This document shows positions 44,883-55,751 of a stretch of 64,000 bases of DNA, piece after piece. The stretch spans positions 4,216,001 through 4,280,000 of the forward strand of contig NZ_AP028908.1 of NCBI RefSeq assembly GCF_037076465.1, given 5' to 3'. Made by a program: the position numbers and the translations under genes. Positions within the stretch are counted from its first letter, which is position 1. Each line of letters starts with the position of its first letter. The notes below the pieces were generated by a model that made no database searches, had not been told where the DNA came from, and saw only the letters and a list, made by a program, of their open reading frames with translations. The DNA is from Pectobacterium araliae. GTDB taxonomy: Bacteria; Pseudomonadota; Gammaproteobacteria; Enterobacterales; Enterobacteriaceae.

Positions 44883-46803
44883 ATCGAGTAGGAGGCGAGA
44901 TTACTCCCGCCGTCCTCTCACACCACCGTACGTGCGGTTCCGCATACGGCGGTTCATGTTAACTCTGGAACTGCCGTTGCTGCTCCACTAGTGATATCAA
45001 GCCGAGTCGTCTGAACTGCGCCGTCTTTATCGCATCATTCATGTGACTCGACCCCGCGTTCCACCACGCTCCTCGCTGGTTACTCGCCGACCTCCACGCT
45101 CGCTTTTCACACAAGCCCGCTCGCATTAGCATTCGGGCTCGCGTATACGTTCGTTTCCATTGCCGCCACAGTAGACTGCGCAGTTTACGCCTGACCCAGC
45201 CGTCAATCTTCTCCAGAACTCCTTTTACTTCCGTGTATCTGAAGTAGCTCATCCAGCCTCGCAGTATCGGTGTGAGTTCATTGATTACGCCTTTCACTGA
45301 TTTCGTCGCGTGCCCTGTCGTCAGGCTACGGATCTTCTCCTTCAGCCTCTCGACACTGCTCCCTGCGATCTTCAGTCGGGTCTGTTTGTGCCGTGTCACG
45401 CTGTATCCCAGGAACTTACGCTCCCACGGTCGCGACACCGAACTCTTCTGCTCATTGACCTTTAGCTTCAGTATGTCTCTCAGGTACACCCTGATTGCCC
45501 TAAAGATATGCTCGCCTGCTTTGCGACTGCTCACGTAAATGTTGCAGTCATCCGCATAGCGACAGAAGCTGTGACCTCGACGCTCCAGTTCTTTATCCAG
45601 TTCATCCAGCAGAATGTTCGACAGTAGCGGCGACAACGGTCCGCCCTGCGGCATTCCCTTACCTCGCTTCTCTGTCTCGCACCCGTTCGTCATTTCCGCT
45701 TCAAGGTAGCGACGTATCAGTTTCAACAGCCGTTTATCCCTGACATGCCTCGCCAGACGTGACATCAAAATGTCATGATCCACCCGGTCAAAGAACTTTT
45801 CCAGATCCAGATCGACCACCCAGCGTTTCCCGCTTTGTATGTAGCGCTGTGCCTGTTGCACTGCCTGCCACGCATTGCGGTTACTTCTGAACCCGTAACT
45901 CGATTCGCAGAAGTGCGGCTCCACGACCGGACTGAGTTGTTGTGCTATCGCCTGCTGGATAAGCCTGTCCACTACCGTCGGGATACCCAGGGTTCTCACG
46001 CCGCCGTCCGGCTTTGGGATATCCACTCTGCGTATCGCCTGCGGCTGGTAGGCGCCCGTAATCAATGCCTGCCTGATACTCGCCCAGTTCTGTTTCAGCC
46101 ACGGCTTCAACTCCGTCACTTTCAGGTTATCTACCCCTGCCGCGCCGTTGTTTTCCACCACGCGCTGATAGGCCAGCATCAGGTTCTCTCTCGTTATCAC
46201 CGTTTCCATCGTCAACGGCATTTCCGCTTTCGTTTGCCCACCGACCGCCGTGGGGATTTCAGCACCCTCATGCAGCACTGACGGATACTGTCCGTCTCCT
46301 CTGCCGCTGGCCGCAGTGCTCTGCGCTTGTGCCTCATTAATTCCCATCGAGTATCGGTGTCCTAATCACGGTTAATCATGTTCAGCCCTTCATGCTGCCA
46401 GTTATGCAGCACTACTACGGCTTCGGCTGACTGCTGCACGTTCATCCCGTCGCCTCTCGACGCTCGGTAGCCCTGAAGCAAACGTGCAGCCCTCCCGGGG
46501 TAATTCGCGCGACCTTCCTGCTTATGCCTGTCAGCTTTACGTCACAGCGTTCTGTGCAAGTATTGGGCTTTGATGATATTTGCCACCTTACCCCGCTGTG
46601 CCGCCTAAACTGCTTCCTGTTCGTCAGGCCAGCATTTTGCCTTCAGCTTCCTTCAGATCCCACCTCGCGGTGGGCACCCTTGCCGTTCGGCTAACACTTC
46701 CCCTTGCCGGGTGTGTAGAGGACTTTCACCGCCAAGTCGCCCCTTGACCACTACAGTCAACGGACAGCGCCCGTCAAGGCGCTACGCGCCATGCCCGGCG
46801 CAC
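44883..46803 (-). mobile_element. Group II intron between tatC and tatD
   Basis: An approximately 1.92-kb intron on the minus strand. The 5' end reads GTGCGCCGGG, the canonical GUGYG start. Domain V is at about 44921-44955 (minus ACCGCCGTATGCGG, then CCGCACGTACGGTGGT), and domain VI follows to a 3' end at CTCCTACTCGAT (44882-44884, exact base uncertain). It encodes a maturase. The 5' exon is the T-tail of a terminator hairpin, the favoured insertion site of class IIC introns. The 456 bases at 46348-46803 hold the 5' ribozyme domains and no gene. Confidence 0.9.
44959..46347 (-). CDS. ltrA: Group II intron reverse transcriptase/maturase
   Basis: 462 residues, full length with no frameshift. 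Reverse-transcriptase motifs: RRVDIPKPDGGVRTLGIPTV near residue 108, SYGFRSNRNAW near 150, DLDLEKFFDRVDHD near 180, GMPQGGPLSPLLSNILLDEL near 230 and the catalytic YADD (FCRYADDCNIYVSS) near 265. A maturase X domain follows (INELTPILRGWMSYFR, WVRRKLRSLLWRQWKR). There is no C-terminal HNH endonuclease, so mobility is by reverse splicing at terminators or at replication forks. The intron may still be active. Confidence 0.94.
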   Translation of the reverse strand: MGINEAQAQSTAASGRGDGQYPSVLHEGAEIPTAVGGQTKAEMPLTMETVITRENLMLAYQRVVENNGAAGVDNLKVTELKPWLKQNWASIRQALITGAYQPQAIRRVDIPKPDGGVRTLGIPTVVDRLIQQAIAQQLSPVVEPHFCESSYGFRSNRNAWQAVQQAQRYIQSGKRWVVDLDLEKFFDRVDHDILMSRLARHVRDKRLLKLIRRYLEAEMTNGCETEKRGKGMPQGGPLSPLLSNILLDELDKELERRGHSFCRYADDCNIYVSSRKAGEHIFRAIRVYLRDILKLKVNEQKSSVSRPWERKFLGYSVTRHKQTRLKIAGSSVERLKEKIRSLTTGHATKSVKGVINELTPILRGWMSYFRYTEVKGVLEKIDGWVRRKLRSLLWRQWKRTYTRARMLMRAGLCEKRAWRSASNQRGAWWNAGSSHMNDAIKTAQFRRLGLISLVEQQRQFQS

Positions 46804-46830
46804 AAAAATAAGACCTCTCAAAGAGAGGTC
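46804..46830 (-). terminator. tatC terminator, intron insertion site
   Basis: On the minus strand GACCTCTC TTT GAGAGGTC followed by TTATTTTT, a perfect 8-bp stem with T-run, 35 bases past the tatC stop. The intron begins at the base directly after this T-run. Before insertion, the T-run would have been followed by the tatD leader. Confidence 0.88.
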
Positions 46831-46864
46831 ATTTTACCGTCCTGCCGCAGGGAACTGTTCGTTA

Positions 46865-47614
46865 CTACGATGGCTCTTCCGTCTCAGCCCGTCGGCCTTT
46901 GCCAACATAAAACCGCGCGAAGAAGACACCGATCTCAAACAGTAGATACATCGGAATCGCCAGTAGCGTCTGTGAGAAAACGTCCGGCGGCGTCAGCAGC
47001 ATCCCGACAACGAATGCGCCCACCAAAATATAAGGCCGCTTTTTCTTCAGGTCTTCTGGCGTCACCACACCACTCCAGCAGAGCAGTACAATGGCAACGG
47101 GCACCTCAAACGATACGCCAAACGCCATGAACAGCGCCATAACAAAATCGAGGTAGTTATTGATGTCGGTCGCGATCAACACGCCAACAGGTGCCGTTTT
47201 CGCGAAAAAACCGAACGCCAGCGGGAACACCACAAAGTACGCAAATGCCATGCCCGAATAAAACAGCAGGCTGCTGGATACCAGCAACGGCATCATGAGG
47301 CGACGCTCGTGTTTATATAGAGCAGGAGCCACAAATGCCCACACCTGATACAGCACCAACGGCGCGGCGACAAATACTGAGACAATCATCGTCAGCTTTA
47401 TCGGCGTAAAGAAAGGCGAGGCGACATCCGTCGCGATCATGCTAGCACCGGCAGGTAACTGCTCGATGAGCGGCGCAGAAACCACTTGGTAAATGTCATT
47501 GGCAAAGAACACCAGCACAACAAATACCGCCAGCACACAGAGAATGCTGTTCAGTAGCCGCTTGCGTAGCTCAATCAGGTGGCTAATTAGCGGTTGAGTA
47601 TCTTCATCGGCCAT
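46865..47614 (-). CDS. tatC: Twin-arginine translocase subunit TatC
   Basis: 249 residues with six hydrophobic segments. TatC, with TatB, is the receptor for folded proteins carrying RR signal peptides. [13 protein letters not shown] at the N-terminus, the PFFTPIKL loop near 68 and [10 protein letters not shown] near 170 fit the family. It lies three bases after tatB in the tatABC operon. Confidence 0.97.
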   Translation of the reverse strand: MADEDTQPLISHLIELRKRLLNSILCVLAVFVVLVFFANDIYQVVSAPLIEQLPAGASMIATDVASPFFTPIKLTMIVSVFVAAPLVLYQVWAFVAPALYKHERRLMMPLLVSSSLLFYSGMAFAYFVVFPLAFGFFAKTAPVGVLIATDINNYLDFVMALFMAFGVSFEVPVAIVLLCWSGVVTPEDLKKKRPYILVGAFVVGMLLTPPDVFSQTLLAIPMYLLFEIGVFFARFYVGKGRRAETEEPS

Positions 47615-47617
47615 AAA

Positions 47618-48211
47618 CTAACGACTATCGCTCGGTTGGCGGGCAGAAACAGCAGAAGACTGGGACTGCTCAGGTTTGACATTATCGTTGCCGACAGCTT
47701 CATCACTCGTAGCATTGCGGCCATCATGGTGATGTTCAGCAGCAGTACCGTTTTCAGATTTAGGTTGGCTGTCTGCCGGACGTACTGCGGTTTCCGCTTC
47801 AATCACCCCGTCGTAGGCCGCTTCGGGATCGTTCAGCCGGGTATTGTGTTGCGGTTCCATCGTCACACTATGCCCATCCAATTTTTGGTGGTCATCTGAT
47901 TTTTGCAGTGACAATGGCTCGGTATAGCCACGTTTCATCGCGTCTGCTGCTTCTTTGAGTTCATCCATTGAGGCTTTCAACTCAGGCGACAGATTCTGCA
48001 AACTGGCTTTTTCGACTTTCTTCAGGCTTTCCTGAAACTCCTGGAGTTTCAGCTCCTGCGACAGTTCATTCTGAACCGTAGACGCCAGCGAACGCAGCGT
48101 CCTGATCCAACTTGCAACCGTTCTGACTGCCACAGGCAAGCGCTCGGGTCCGAGAACAATCAGGCCGAGGACCATCACCAATAGCAATTCACCAAAACCG
48201 ATATCGAACAC
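47618..48211 (-). CDS. tatB: Sec-independent translocase subunit TatB
   Basis: 197 residues, somewhat longer than the E. coli protein owing to a polar low-complexity tail. [20 protein letters not shown] is the single membrane helix, followed by GPERLP and an amphipathic helix; the remainder is disordered and rich in Asp, Ser and Gln. It lies between tatA and tatC, three bases from each. Confidence 0.96.
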   Translation of the reverse strand: MFDIGFGELLLVMVLGLIVLGPERLPVAVRTVASWIRTLRSLASTVQNELSQELKLQEFQESLKKVEKASLQNLSPELKASMDELKEAADAMKRGYTEPLSLQKSDDHQKLDGHSVTMEPQHNTRLNDPEAAYDGVIEAETAVRPADSQPKSENGTAAEHHHDGRNATSDEAVGNDNVKPEQSQSSAVSARQPSDSR

Positions 48212-48214
48212 AGA

Positions 48215-48475
48215 TTACACCTGCTCTTTATGCTGGCTCTTCGTGTCGCTCTGCTTAACGTCTGATTGGTTGTCAGCGATAGACTTGGTAGAGAAATCAG
48301 CATCTGGCTGCGTTTTATCTGCACTAGTGGACGACTGATCGTCACCCATCGCTTTCTTAAAACCCTTGATTGACGCGCCCAAATCCGAACCCAGAGTTCT
48401 CAGTTTCTTAGTTCCGAACAGCAAGATGACGATAACTGCGATAATCAGCAGGTTCCAGAGACTAATACCACCCAT
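48215..48475 (-). CDS. tatA: Sec-independent translocase subunit TatA
   Basis: 86 residues. One N-terminal membrane helix ([22 protein letters not shown]) then an amphipathic helix ([19 protein letters not shown]) and a polar tail. TatA oligomers form the export pore. First gene of tatABC, 81 bases after ubiB. Confidence 0.96.
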   Translation of the reverse strand: MGGISLWNLLIIAVIVILLFGTKKLRTLGSDLGASIKGFKKAMGDDQSSTSADKTQPDADFSTKSIADNQSDVKQSDTKSQHKEQV

Positions 48476-48556
48476 AATATTTACCTCTTTGCAAAAGGGG
48501 AACGACAGAATTCTCGTTATTATATCGGTTAATTCTGACGTGCATCATGATCTGTT

Positions 48557-50197
48557 TCAACGAGTTCGACGCCAGCCGATAATCCAGACAACTATTCCTG
48601 CTGCCATCAACCCTGCGGGAACCATATCGGCTTCAACACAGCTGATAAGTAACAACGTACCACTGATTAGCAGGGTTGCGCCAATACCCAAAAGATATCG
48701 TGACTGCCCTTGACGCGCCTGCTGCGTTTTCAACTCATGGGTCAACTTATCAACACTTTGTTTTAACATCTTATTCTGACGCAATCCGTCATAAAACAGT
48801 TCAGGGATTTCCGGCAATTTCTCAGCCCAAAACGGTGCTTTTTCTTTGAGTGCACGGAAAACCGCAGGTAAACCGACCTGTTGCTTCAGCCAGCTCTCCA
48901 GAAACGGCTTGGCGGTTTTCCACAGGTCAAGCTGCGGATAAAGCTGCCGACCAACGCCTTCAATATACAGCAGCGTTTTTTGCAGTAACACCAACTGAGG
49001 CTGTACTTCCATATTGAAGCGACGCGCCGTATTAAACAAATTCAATAATACATGGCCGAACGAAATTTCTGCCAACGGCTTCTCAAAGATCGGTTCACAG
49101 ACTGTACGAATAGCAAATTCAAAATCTGCCACATTAGTGTCCGCCGGCACCCACCCCGAGTCCACATGCAGCTCGGCAACTTTACGATAATCACGGTTGA
49201 AAAACGCGATGAAATTCTCAGCCAAATAGCGCTTATCTTCTTTATTCAACGAACCGACAATACCGCAATCAATACCGATGTATTGCGGATCTTCCGGATG
49301 CTCGTGGCTAATAAAGATATTGCCGGGATGCATATCCGCATGGAAGAAACTGTCGCGAAAGACCTGCGTGAAGAAAACCTGAACGCCGCGTTCCGCCAGT
49401 AACTTCATGTCCGTGCCATTGGCTTTCAGCGCATCGACATCAGAAACAGGAATACCGTAGATTCGCTCCATCACCAGCATGCTTTCGCTGCAATAATCCG
49501 AATAAATTTCCGGCACATACAGCATTGGGCTGTTATCAAAATTACGCCGTAGCTGGATGGCATTCGCCGCTTCGCGCAACAGGTTCAGCTCATCAAGCAG
49601 CGTTTTTTCGTATTCCAGCACCACTTCGCGTGGGCGCAAGCGGCGACCATCCGGCAACAGACGGGGCAACCAGCCAGCCAGACGTTTCATCAGGCGCATA
49701 TCTGCCTTGATAACCGGCAGAATATCCGGGCGGATCACCTTGATAACAATCTCTTTTCCCGTACTTTTCAGGCGTGCGGTATGAACCTGCGCAATCGAGG
49801 CAGAGGCCAGCGGTTTAATGTCGAAATCGTCAAACCACGCTTCCAAAGGGATTCCCCCCATCGACAGCTCAATTTGCTCACGCGCCAGTTTGCCGTCAAA
49901 CGGTTCAACCTGATCCTGCAACATCGCTAACTGATCGGCGATAGCAGGCGGGAACAGATCGCGACGCGTCGACATCATTTGCCCGAACTTAATCCACACG
50001 GGTCCCAGTTCCTGAAGCGCCAAACGCAGACGCTCCCCTAAAGGCATATTGAGGTGACGATTAGGTAACCAGAACAGCAGGCGACGCCCCGCGCGCAGCG
50101 GAAACGTCAGACGCATTTTAGGAATGAGTTCATCCAGACCATAGCTCAACAACACACGCACAATACTGTAAAGACGGCGTAATTCACCAGGCGTCAT
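48557..50197 (-). CDS. ubiB: UbiB, atypical kinase needed for ubiquinone synthesis
   Basis: 546 residues. Protein-kinase-like ADCK fold with the KxGQ-type motif ([14 protein letters not shown] near residue 90), the A-rich nucleotide loop ([12 protein letters not shown] near 130) and the catalytic [10 protein letters not shown] near 287. Two membrane helices close the C-terminus ([20 protein letters not shown] and [18 protein letters not shown]). It has ATPase activity tied to coenzyme Q intermediates. The start overlaps the ubiJ stop by four bases. Confidence 0.96.
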   Translation of the reverse strand: MTPGELRRLYSIVRVLLSYGLDELIPKMRLTFPLRAGRRLLFWLPNRHLNMPLGERLRLALQELGPVWIKFGQMMSTRRDLFPPAIADQLAMLQDQVEPFDGKLAREQIELSMGGIPLEAWFDDFDIKPLASASIAQVHTARLKSTGKEIVIKVIRPDILPVIKADMRLMKRLAGWLPRLLPDGRRLRPREVVLEYEKTLLDELNLLREAANAIQLRRNFDNSPMLYVPEIYSDYCSESMLVMERIYGIPVSDVDALKANGTDMKLLAERGVQVFFTQVFRDSFFHADMHPGNIFISHEHPEDPQYIGIDCGIVGSLNKEDKRYLAENFIAFFNRDYRKVAELHVDSGWVPADTNVADFEFAIRTVCEPIFEKPLAEISFGHVLLNLFNTARRFNMEVQPQLVLLQKTLLYIEGVGRQLYPQLDLWKTAKPFLESWLKQQVGLPAVFRALKEKAPFWAEKLPEIPELFYDGLRQNKMLKQSVDKLTHELKTQQARQGQSRYLLGIGATLLISGTLLLISCVEADMVPAGLMAAGIVVWIIGWRRTR

Positions 50198-50817
50198 CGT
50201 AAAGCCTCCAGCTTAGCCAGCCGTTCGGACAGCATGTCGGCGGATTTATCCAGTGCAATAATTTCCTCATGGAACCAAGCATTTTCCAATTTTCCCGGCG
50301 CTAATCGCCACTCTTCCGTTAACGTCTCGGACAAGAAATGTTGTTGCTGGTGTGATGACCGTCTCAAGAAACTAAAGGTTTTCTGTGCTGTCTGGCTAAG
50401 CCCCTGAGCAACAATATCGCCCAGATAAGGGGACAACCATTCCGCCGGATCGAACTCCGCCAGATCGCACAGCGCGATGAACTGTTGAACGACTTGAATA
50501 TCACCTTCAATAACCAGTTCACCGCTGCGCATCAACGATGATAGCTGTTGACGATCGCGCAATTTCATTAAAACCGGAACGCGTGTTTTCAAACGACAGT
50601 CGGCCAATTCGCCCCACTGGCTGACCACATCCAGCCGCTGTTCGCTAAACACCAGCACCAGGGGAGCATCCAGTTCAGCCAGTTCGATCTGGAGTGTTTT
50701 CCCCTGTAAGCGCTGACGGGCAGACTTCATGCTTCGATCGCAAGAAACCGTGTCGTGAAAAAGCAGCTGATTCAGCGCGGTTTCCAGCGTAGCAGTCAGA
50801 AAAGACGTTATCAGCAT
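50194..50817 (-). CDS. ubiJ: Ubiquinone accessory factor UbiJ
   Basis: 207 residues from ATG 50817 ([19 protein letters not shown]), preceded by GGAAA; a TTG at 50829 would add four residues. It has an SCP2-like lipid-binding domain ([19 protein letters not shown] near residue 50, [20 protein letters not shown] near 100) and a C-terminal helical stretch. UbiJ with UbiK scaffolds the soluble ubiquinone-synthesis complex. It lies between ubiE and ubiB in one operon. Confidence 0.93.
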   Translation of the reverse strand: MLITSFLTATLETALNQLLFHDTVSCDRSMKSARQRLQGKTLQIELAELDAPLVLVFSEQRLDVVSQWGELADCRLKTRVPVLMKLRDRQQLSSLMRSGELVIEGDIQVVQQFIALCDLAEFDPAEWLSPYLGDIVAQGLSQTAQKTFSFLRRSSHQQQHFLSETLTEEWRLAPGKLENAWFHEEIIALDKSADMLSERLAKLEALR

Positions 50818-50829
50818 TGGCGTTTCCAA

Positions 50830-51585
50830 TCAGAATTTAAACCCACGGTGCAGCGCAACGATTCCACCAGTGAGGTTGAAGTAATTAACGCTGTCAAAAC
50901 CGGCATCGCTCATCATCCCTTTCAGCGTTTCCTGATCGGGGTGCATGCGGATAGATTCCGCCAGATAGCGGTAGCTTCCGGCATCGCTTGCCACGGCTTC
51001 GCCAATCCTCGGCAGGATATGAAATGAATACGCATCGTAAACGGTGCTTAGTTGTTTAATCACAGGCTTGGAAAACTCCAACACCAGCAACCGACCACCG
51101 GGCTTCAGAACGCGGTACATAGAACGCAGCGCTTTGTTCTTGTCCGTCACGTTACGTAAACCAAAGGAGATAGTAATACAGTCGAAGAAATCATCGGGGA
51201 ACGGCAGCGCTTCTGCATTGGCCTGCACGTAGTTGATATTGTCGATAATGCCTTTGTTACGCAGTTTCTCGCGACCGACTTTCAGCATTGATGCGTTGAT
51301 GTCCGCCAGAATAACTTCACCGCCTTCACCAACCATGCGGGAAAATTTAGCGGTTAAATCCCCTGTTCCTCCGGCAAGATCCAGAACGCGCTGGTTACGC
51401 CTTACCCCACTACATTCAATAGTGAAACGCTTCCAGATACGGTGGATACCGAAAGACATCAGGTCATTCATCAGGTCATACTTTGCTGCTACAGAATGAA
51501 AAACCTCAGCCACCATGACTTCTTTTTCATCCCTGGCGACAGTCCGAAAACCAAAGTCGGCCGTATTCTCCTGCTCACTTGCCAT
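50830..51585 (-). CDS. ubiE: UbiE/MenG C-methyltransferase
   Basis: 251 residues, E. coli length. SAM-binding motif I is [15 protein letters not shown] near residue 66, with [15 protein letters not shown] near 92 and [15 protein letters not shown] near 138. It methylates demethylmenaquinol and the matching ubiquinone precursor. It is first in the ubiE-ubiJ-ubiB series, 132 bases after rmuC. Confidence 0.97.
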   Translation of the reverse strand: MASEQENTADFGFRTVARDEKEVMVAEVFHSVAAKYDLMNDLMSFGIHRIWKRFTIECSGVRRNQRVLDLAGGTGDLTAKFSRMVGEGGEVILADINASMLKVGREKLRNKGIIDNINYVQANAEALPFPDDFFDCITISFGLRNVTDKNKALRSMYRVLKPGGRLLVLEFSKPVIKQLSTVYDAYSFHILPRIGEAVASDAGSYRYLAESIRMHPDQETLKGMMSDAGFDSVNYFNLTGGIVALHRGFKF

Positions 51586-51717
51586 CTTATCCGCCTACTA
51601 TTTCAGTCAAATTTCGGGTCTACCCATTAATGGTGAGAGTGTACCAGACCCAGATAAAAACCCCACTGCACTAATTTCGCAGTGCATAAGTGCCAAGCCC
51701 GCGAAATCCATATCTAT

Positions 51718-53280
51718 TTAGTACGAATGAGTACCGGTAGCGAAGGGGGTTTCCCCTTCTTCACCCTCCGTTTTCACGGTTGATGAAACGGCGTCGGGTG
51801 CTACGGCATCCGGTAATTCATCGCGTTCAGTGTGCTCATGGGCCGTTGCTTTTTCTGCTAATGACGGGCTGATCGTGCGTTTAATTTCTACGCCCAGCGT
51901 ACGAAACCCCTCAGCCTGGCCAATAAGGTTACCACGCCCAGAGGAAAGTTTATTCATCGCCTGACGATAAGTGCCCTGCGCTTTATCCAGACTCTGCCCC
52001 AGCGCTTCCATGTCGTCGACGAACAGCCGCAGCTTATCGTACAACCGCGAGGCTTTTTCGGCGATCTGCTGTGCATTGCGGCTCTGTTGTTCATAGCGCC
52101 ATAAATTGTTGATGGTGCGTAATGCCACCAGCAGCGTGGTTGGGCTGACCAGCATAATATTGTTCTTCAGCGCCTCGTTGATCAATTCAGGCTGACGATC
52201 GATAGCGACCAGAAAAGCAGGCTCAACGGGAATAAACATCAGCACGTAGTCTAGTGAACGCAGCCCTGGAAGCTGCTGATAATCTTTGCTGCTAAGTTGC
52301 CGAATATGGTTGCGAACCGAGAGTAAATGTTCGTTCAGCGCTACGCTACGCTCTACGTCATCGTCACTATTGAAATAGCGCTCGTAGGCCACCAACGACA
52401 TCTTGGCATCGATCACGACATCTTTGCCCTGCGGTAAACGCACGATGACATCCGGCTGCAAGCGGCTATTTGCCCCCGTTTGTACGCTGACCTGCGTTTG
52501 ATATTCATAGCCTTCACGCAGACCGGAGGCTTCCAGCACGCGGCTTAACACGACTTCTCCCCAATTGCCCTGTGTCTTATTGTCGCCCTTCAGTGCTTTC
52601 GTCAGGTTGATGGCTTCATGTGCCATCTGCGCGTTCAGCTGTTGCAGATTGCGGATTTCATGCGCCAACGTGTGACGTTCGCGCGCTTCCGCGCCAAAGC
52701 TGTCCTGCACCTGACGGCGGAACCCATCAAGCTGCTCACGCAGCGGCATCAGCAGCTTATCCAGACTCTGTTTATTTTGTTCATCCACTTTACGACCACT
52801 GTGCTCAAAAATCCGGTTTGCCAGATTCTCAAACTGCGTCGTCAACCGCTGTTCGCTGTTTGCCAGCAGTCGCTGCTTCTCTTCCGCCGCCATCCGGGTT
52901 TCCTCCAGCCGAATAGTGACTTCCCGCAGCTCCGCTTCCTGCGCGCTATTGATTTCACGTAGCGTTCGCAATTCCTGATTTAACTGCGCACACTCCTCAC
53001 GGAGTTCACCGAGCTGTTGCAGCTTTTCATGGCTGGCAGAGAGCTGAGCATGAACCGTGCGCAGCTCTAGCTCGTTTTGCCGCAGCCGCTGTTCGTCCTG
53101 CTGCTTTGCCTGCTGCTGCTCGCTGAGTGACTGTTGAGCCTGCTGCAATGTCTGCGCCAGCAAGCGCTGTTCAGTGTCATGCTGCGACAGCTTCTGCTGA
53201 TGAATCAGACTGGCAACCAACCACCCGATCAGTAACCCGACCGCACTGCCACCCAGACCATAAAATATGCTGATATCCAC
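51718..53280 (-). CDS. rmuC: DNA recombination protein RmuC
   Basis: 520 residues. An N-terminal membrane helix (FYGLGGSAVGLLIGWLVASL) is followed by ~150 residues of Gln/Glu/Leu coiled coil and the RmuC nuclease-like domain (QGNWGEVVLSRVLEASGL near 240, DVVIDAKMSLVAYERY near 290). RmuC limits DNA inversions at short repeats. In E. coli it is also upstream of ubiE, but here its other neighbour is argH. Confidence 0.94.
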   Translation of the reverse strand: MDISIFYGLGGSAVGLLIGWLVASLIHQQKLSQHDTEQRLLAQTLQQAQQSLSEQQQAKQQDEQRLRQNELELRTVHAQLSASHEKLQQLGELREECAQLNQELRTLREINSAQEAELREVTIRLEETRMAAEEKQRLLANSEQRLTTQFENLANRIFEHSGRKVDEQNKQSLDKLLMPLREQLDGFRRQVQDSFGAEARERHTLAHEIRNLQQLNAQMAHEAINLTKALKGDNKTQGNWGEVVLSRVLEASGLREGYEYQTQVSVQTGANSRLQPDVIVRLPQGKDVVIDAKMSLVAYERYFNSDDDVERSVALNEHLLSVRNHIRQLSSKDYQQLPGLRSLDYVLMFIPVEPAFLVAIDRQPELINEALKNNIMLVSPTTLLVALRTINNLWRYEQQSRNAQQIAEKASRLYDKLRLFVDDMEALGQSLDKAQGTYRQAMNKLSSGRGNLIGQAEGFRTLGVEIKRTISPSLAEKATAHEHTERDELPDAVAPDAVSSTVKTEGEEGETPFATGTHSY

Positions 53281-53445
53281 TTTGCCTCCGCAGGCCTTTC
53301 ACGCTGTCGCTCAAGGTAAAATGATACTGTATGGATGTCCAGAAACAATTCTGATGGGGAAGACGCTGAGCTGAAAAATGCGAGCCGCATTCCAGATGAA
53401 CATGGATAGATGATAATTTGTAGAAGAATTAGATGGGTGACGCAG

Positions 53446-53480
53446 AAATCCCCCCCAACGCGAAACACCACGCTGGGGGG
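53446..53480 (-). terminator. argH terminator
   Basis: On the minus strand CCCCCC A GCG, loop, CGCG TT GGGGGG, then ATTTCTGCG. A strong GC stem 26 bases past the argH stop with a short T-rich tail. Confidence 0.65.
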
Positions 53481-53505
53481 AACGGCTTAGACCTATTCCA
53501 GTGGC

Positions 53506-54879
53506 TTAATCTAAGCGCTGTTTCGCATCATCAATCGCTTTAGCGACCTGCTGCGGTGATACCCCACCCTGTGCAGCACGTTTATCCAGACAGGATTGCA
53601 ACGCCAGAATCGGGTATACATCCTCGCCAATCACGGCGCTGAATTTTTGCAGATCGGCCAACGGCAGTGCTTCCAACGCTTTGCCCTGACGAATGGCTTC
53701 AACTACCGCTTCGCCCACGATATGGTGCGCTTCACGGAACGGAACGCCTTTCGCGACCAGATAGTCTGCCAGTTCTGTTGAATTTGCGTAGCCTTGCTCG
53801 GCCGCTTCTTTACAGCGCGGACGTTTCACCTGAATACCTTCCAGCACCAGACTTGCCATCATCAGGCAATCGTGCCAGGTATCCAACGCATCAAATAGCC
53901 CTTCTTTGTCTTCCTGCATGTCCTTGTTATACGCCAGCGGCAGACCTTTGAGCGTCATCATCATGCCGGTCAATGCCCCCTGTACGCGGCCACATTTACC
54001 GCGAATCAGCTCCAGCGCATCCGGGTTTTTCTTCTGCGGCATCAGGGAAGAACCGGATGTCACACGGTCAGACAGCTCAACGAACGCCGCTTCACCACTG
54101 TTGAAGAAGATCAAATCTTCGGCAAAACGCGACAGGTGGATCATACCGATCGAGGCGTCGGACAGCAGTTCCAGTACATGATCGCGATCGGAAACCGTGT
54201 CCAGGCTATTGCGCGTAGCTGAGGCAAATCCCAGCCAGCCCGCCAGTTGCTCACGGTCAATCGGATAAGCCGTTCCTGCCAGCGCGCCACAGCCCAGTGG
54301 GCTGACATCCAGACGCTTCAGCGTATCTTCCAGACGGCTTTCATCTCGCACTAGCATTTCATGATAGGCCAGACACCAGTGTGCAAACGTCACCGGCTGT
54401 GCGCGCTGCAAGTGGGTGTAACCCGGCATCACGGCATCCTGATTCGCTTCTGCCGTTGTGACCAGCGCCTGACGCAGCTGGCGTACTGACAGCAGCAGCT
54501 CGGCAATCTGTGCTTTGCACCACAGCTTCAGGTCGGTTGCGACCTGATCGTTACGGCTACGACCGGTATGCAGTTTTTTACCCAAATCGCCGACTTTCTC
54601 AATCAGGCGCAGCTCAACCCAACTGTGAATGTCTTCTGCATCGCTTTGCAGGATCATTTCAGGATCGGCTTGCACCTCAACCAGCAGCGCATTCAGCGCC
54701 TGTTCCAGCTGCTGCTGCTCCTGCTCGCTAAGCACATTGACCGTCACCAACGCTTTCGACCAACCGATCGAGCCAACGATGTCCTGCTCCGCCAGACGGT
54801 AATCAAACCGCAGTGAGTCATTAAATTGTTTAAAACGCTGATCTGCTGCCTGACTAAACCGACCGCCCCACAAAGCCAT
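53506..54879 (-). CDS. argH: Argininosuccinate lyase ArgH
   Basis: 457 residues. Fumarase/aspartase superfamily signature [11 protein letters not shown] near residue 278, [17 protein letters not shown] near 105 and [14 protein letters not shown] near 155. It splits argininosuccinate into arginine and fumarate. It follows argB by 61 bases as the last gene of argCBH; argG, which sits between argB and argH in some relatives, is not here. Confidence 0.97.
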   Translation of the reverse strand: MALWGGRFSQAADQRFKQFNDSLRFDYRLAEQDIVGSIGWSKALVTVNVLSEQEQQQLEQALNALLVEVQADPEMILQSDAEDIHSWVELRLIEKVGDLGKKLHTGRSRNDQVATDLKLWCKAQIAELLLSVRQLRQALVTTAEANQDAVMPGYTHLQRAQPVTFAHWCLAYHEMLVRDESRLEDTLKRLDVSPLGCGALAGTAYPIDREQLAGWLGFASATRNSLDTVSDRDHVLELLSDASIGMIHLSRFAEDLIFFNSGEAAFVELSDRVTSGSSLMPQKKNPDALELIRGKCGRVQGALTGMMMTLKGLPLAYNKDMQEDKEGLFDALDTWHDCLMMASLVLEGIQVKRPRCKEAAEQGYANSTELADYLVAKGVPFREAHHIVGEAVVEAIRQGKALEALPLADLQKFSAVIGEDVYPILALQSCLDKRAAQGGVSPQQVAKAIDDAKQRLD

Positions 54880-54940
54880 AACTCTTACTCCCAGAATTTA
54901 ATTCATATTGGTATCGCATCATGCCATACCCAGAAACGAC

Positions 54941-55714
54941 TTACGCCAGAATACGCGTGCCAATCGCCACGCCATTGAACAGCGCAGGTAGCTGCTCAGC
55001 ATGACGCCAGCTGGCGATATCAACCGGACGACCCAGCGCACGAGCGGCATCCAACGCGGCGTTGACCTTAACAATCATGCCATCGGTGATGATGCCTTGA
55101 GCAATCAGTTGTTCGGCTTTTTCCGCCGTCATTTCGGCGATACGCTGGCCTTTACCGTCCAGAATGCCGCTCACGTCAGACAGCAAGATTAAATCCGCGC
55201 CCAGCGTTTGCGCCAGCGCCGTCGCCGCCTGATCGGCGTTGACGTTCATCAGGTCGCCCTGCGCCGTAATGCCAATGGAGCTAACGACAGGCAGATAGCC
55301 TGCTGACAGCAGCGTATTCAGCAGCGCAGGTGAACCTGCTTCCGCTTTACCCACAAAGCCCAGAGCTTCGTCTAACTGCGTAACCGTCGTACTGCCACCA
55401 TCACCCAGACACAAACCGACTGCGTTGATATCATGCTTTTTCGCCCATGACAGTAGCGTCTTGTTGGCAGAACCCGCCAACGCACCGGTGATGATGTCGA
55501 TCTGATCGGCAGGCGTGACGCGCAGGCCGTTTTTCTTCACGACAGGCAGCGACAGTTTCTTCATCAGGTCATCCACCAGACAGCCGCCGCCGTGCACAAT
55601 CACCAGCGGGCGCTGATGCTCCTGACGGTAAGCCACCAGCGCAGTGAACAGACGTTCCAGCGCTTCTTCGCTATCCAGTAAAACGCCACCTAACTTGATA
55701 ATTAACGGATTCAT
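54941..55714 (-). CDS. argB: Acetylglutamate kinase ArgB
   Basis: 257 residues, the short enterobacterial form without arginine-feedback extension. [10 protein letters not shown] at the N-terminus, [13 protein letters not shown] near 39 and [12 protein letters not shown] near 158 form the amino-acid-kinase site. It phosphorylates N-acetylglutamate. It lies 37 bases after argC. Confidence 0.97.
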   Translation of the reverse strand: MNPLIIKLGGVLLDSEEALERLFTALVAYRQEHQRPLVIVHGGGCLVDDLMKKLSLPVVKKNGLRVTPADQIDIITGALAGSANKTLLSWAKKHDINAVGLCLGDGGSTTVTQLDEALGFVGKAEAGSPALLNTLLSAGYLPVVSSIGITAQGDLMNVNADQAATALAQTLGADLILLSDVSGILDGKGQRIAEMTAEKAEQLIAQGIITDGMIVKVNAALDAARALGRPVDIASWRHAEQLPALFNGVAIGTRILA

Positions 55715-55751
55715 TATGCTTCGCGCCTCGAAATGTCGGGACCAGTAGTGA

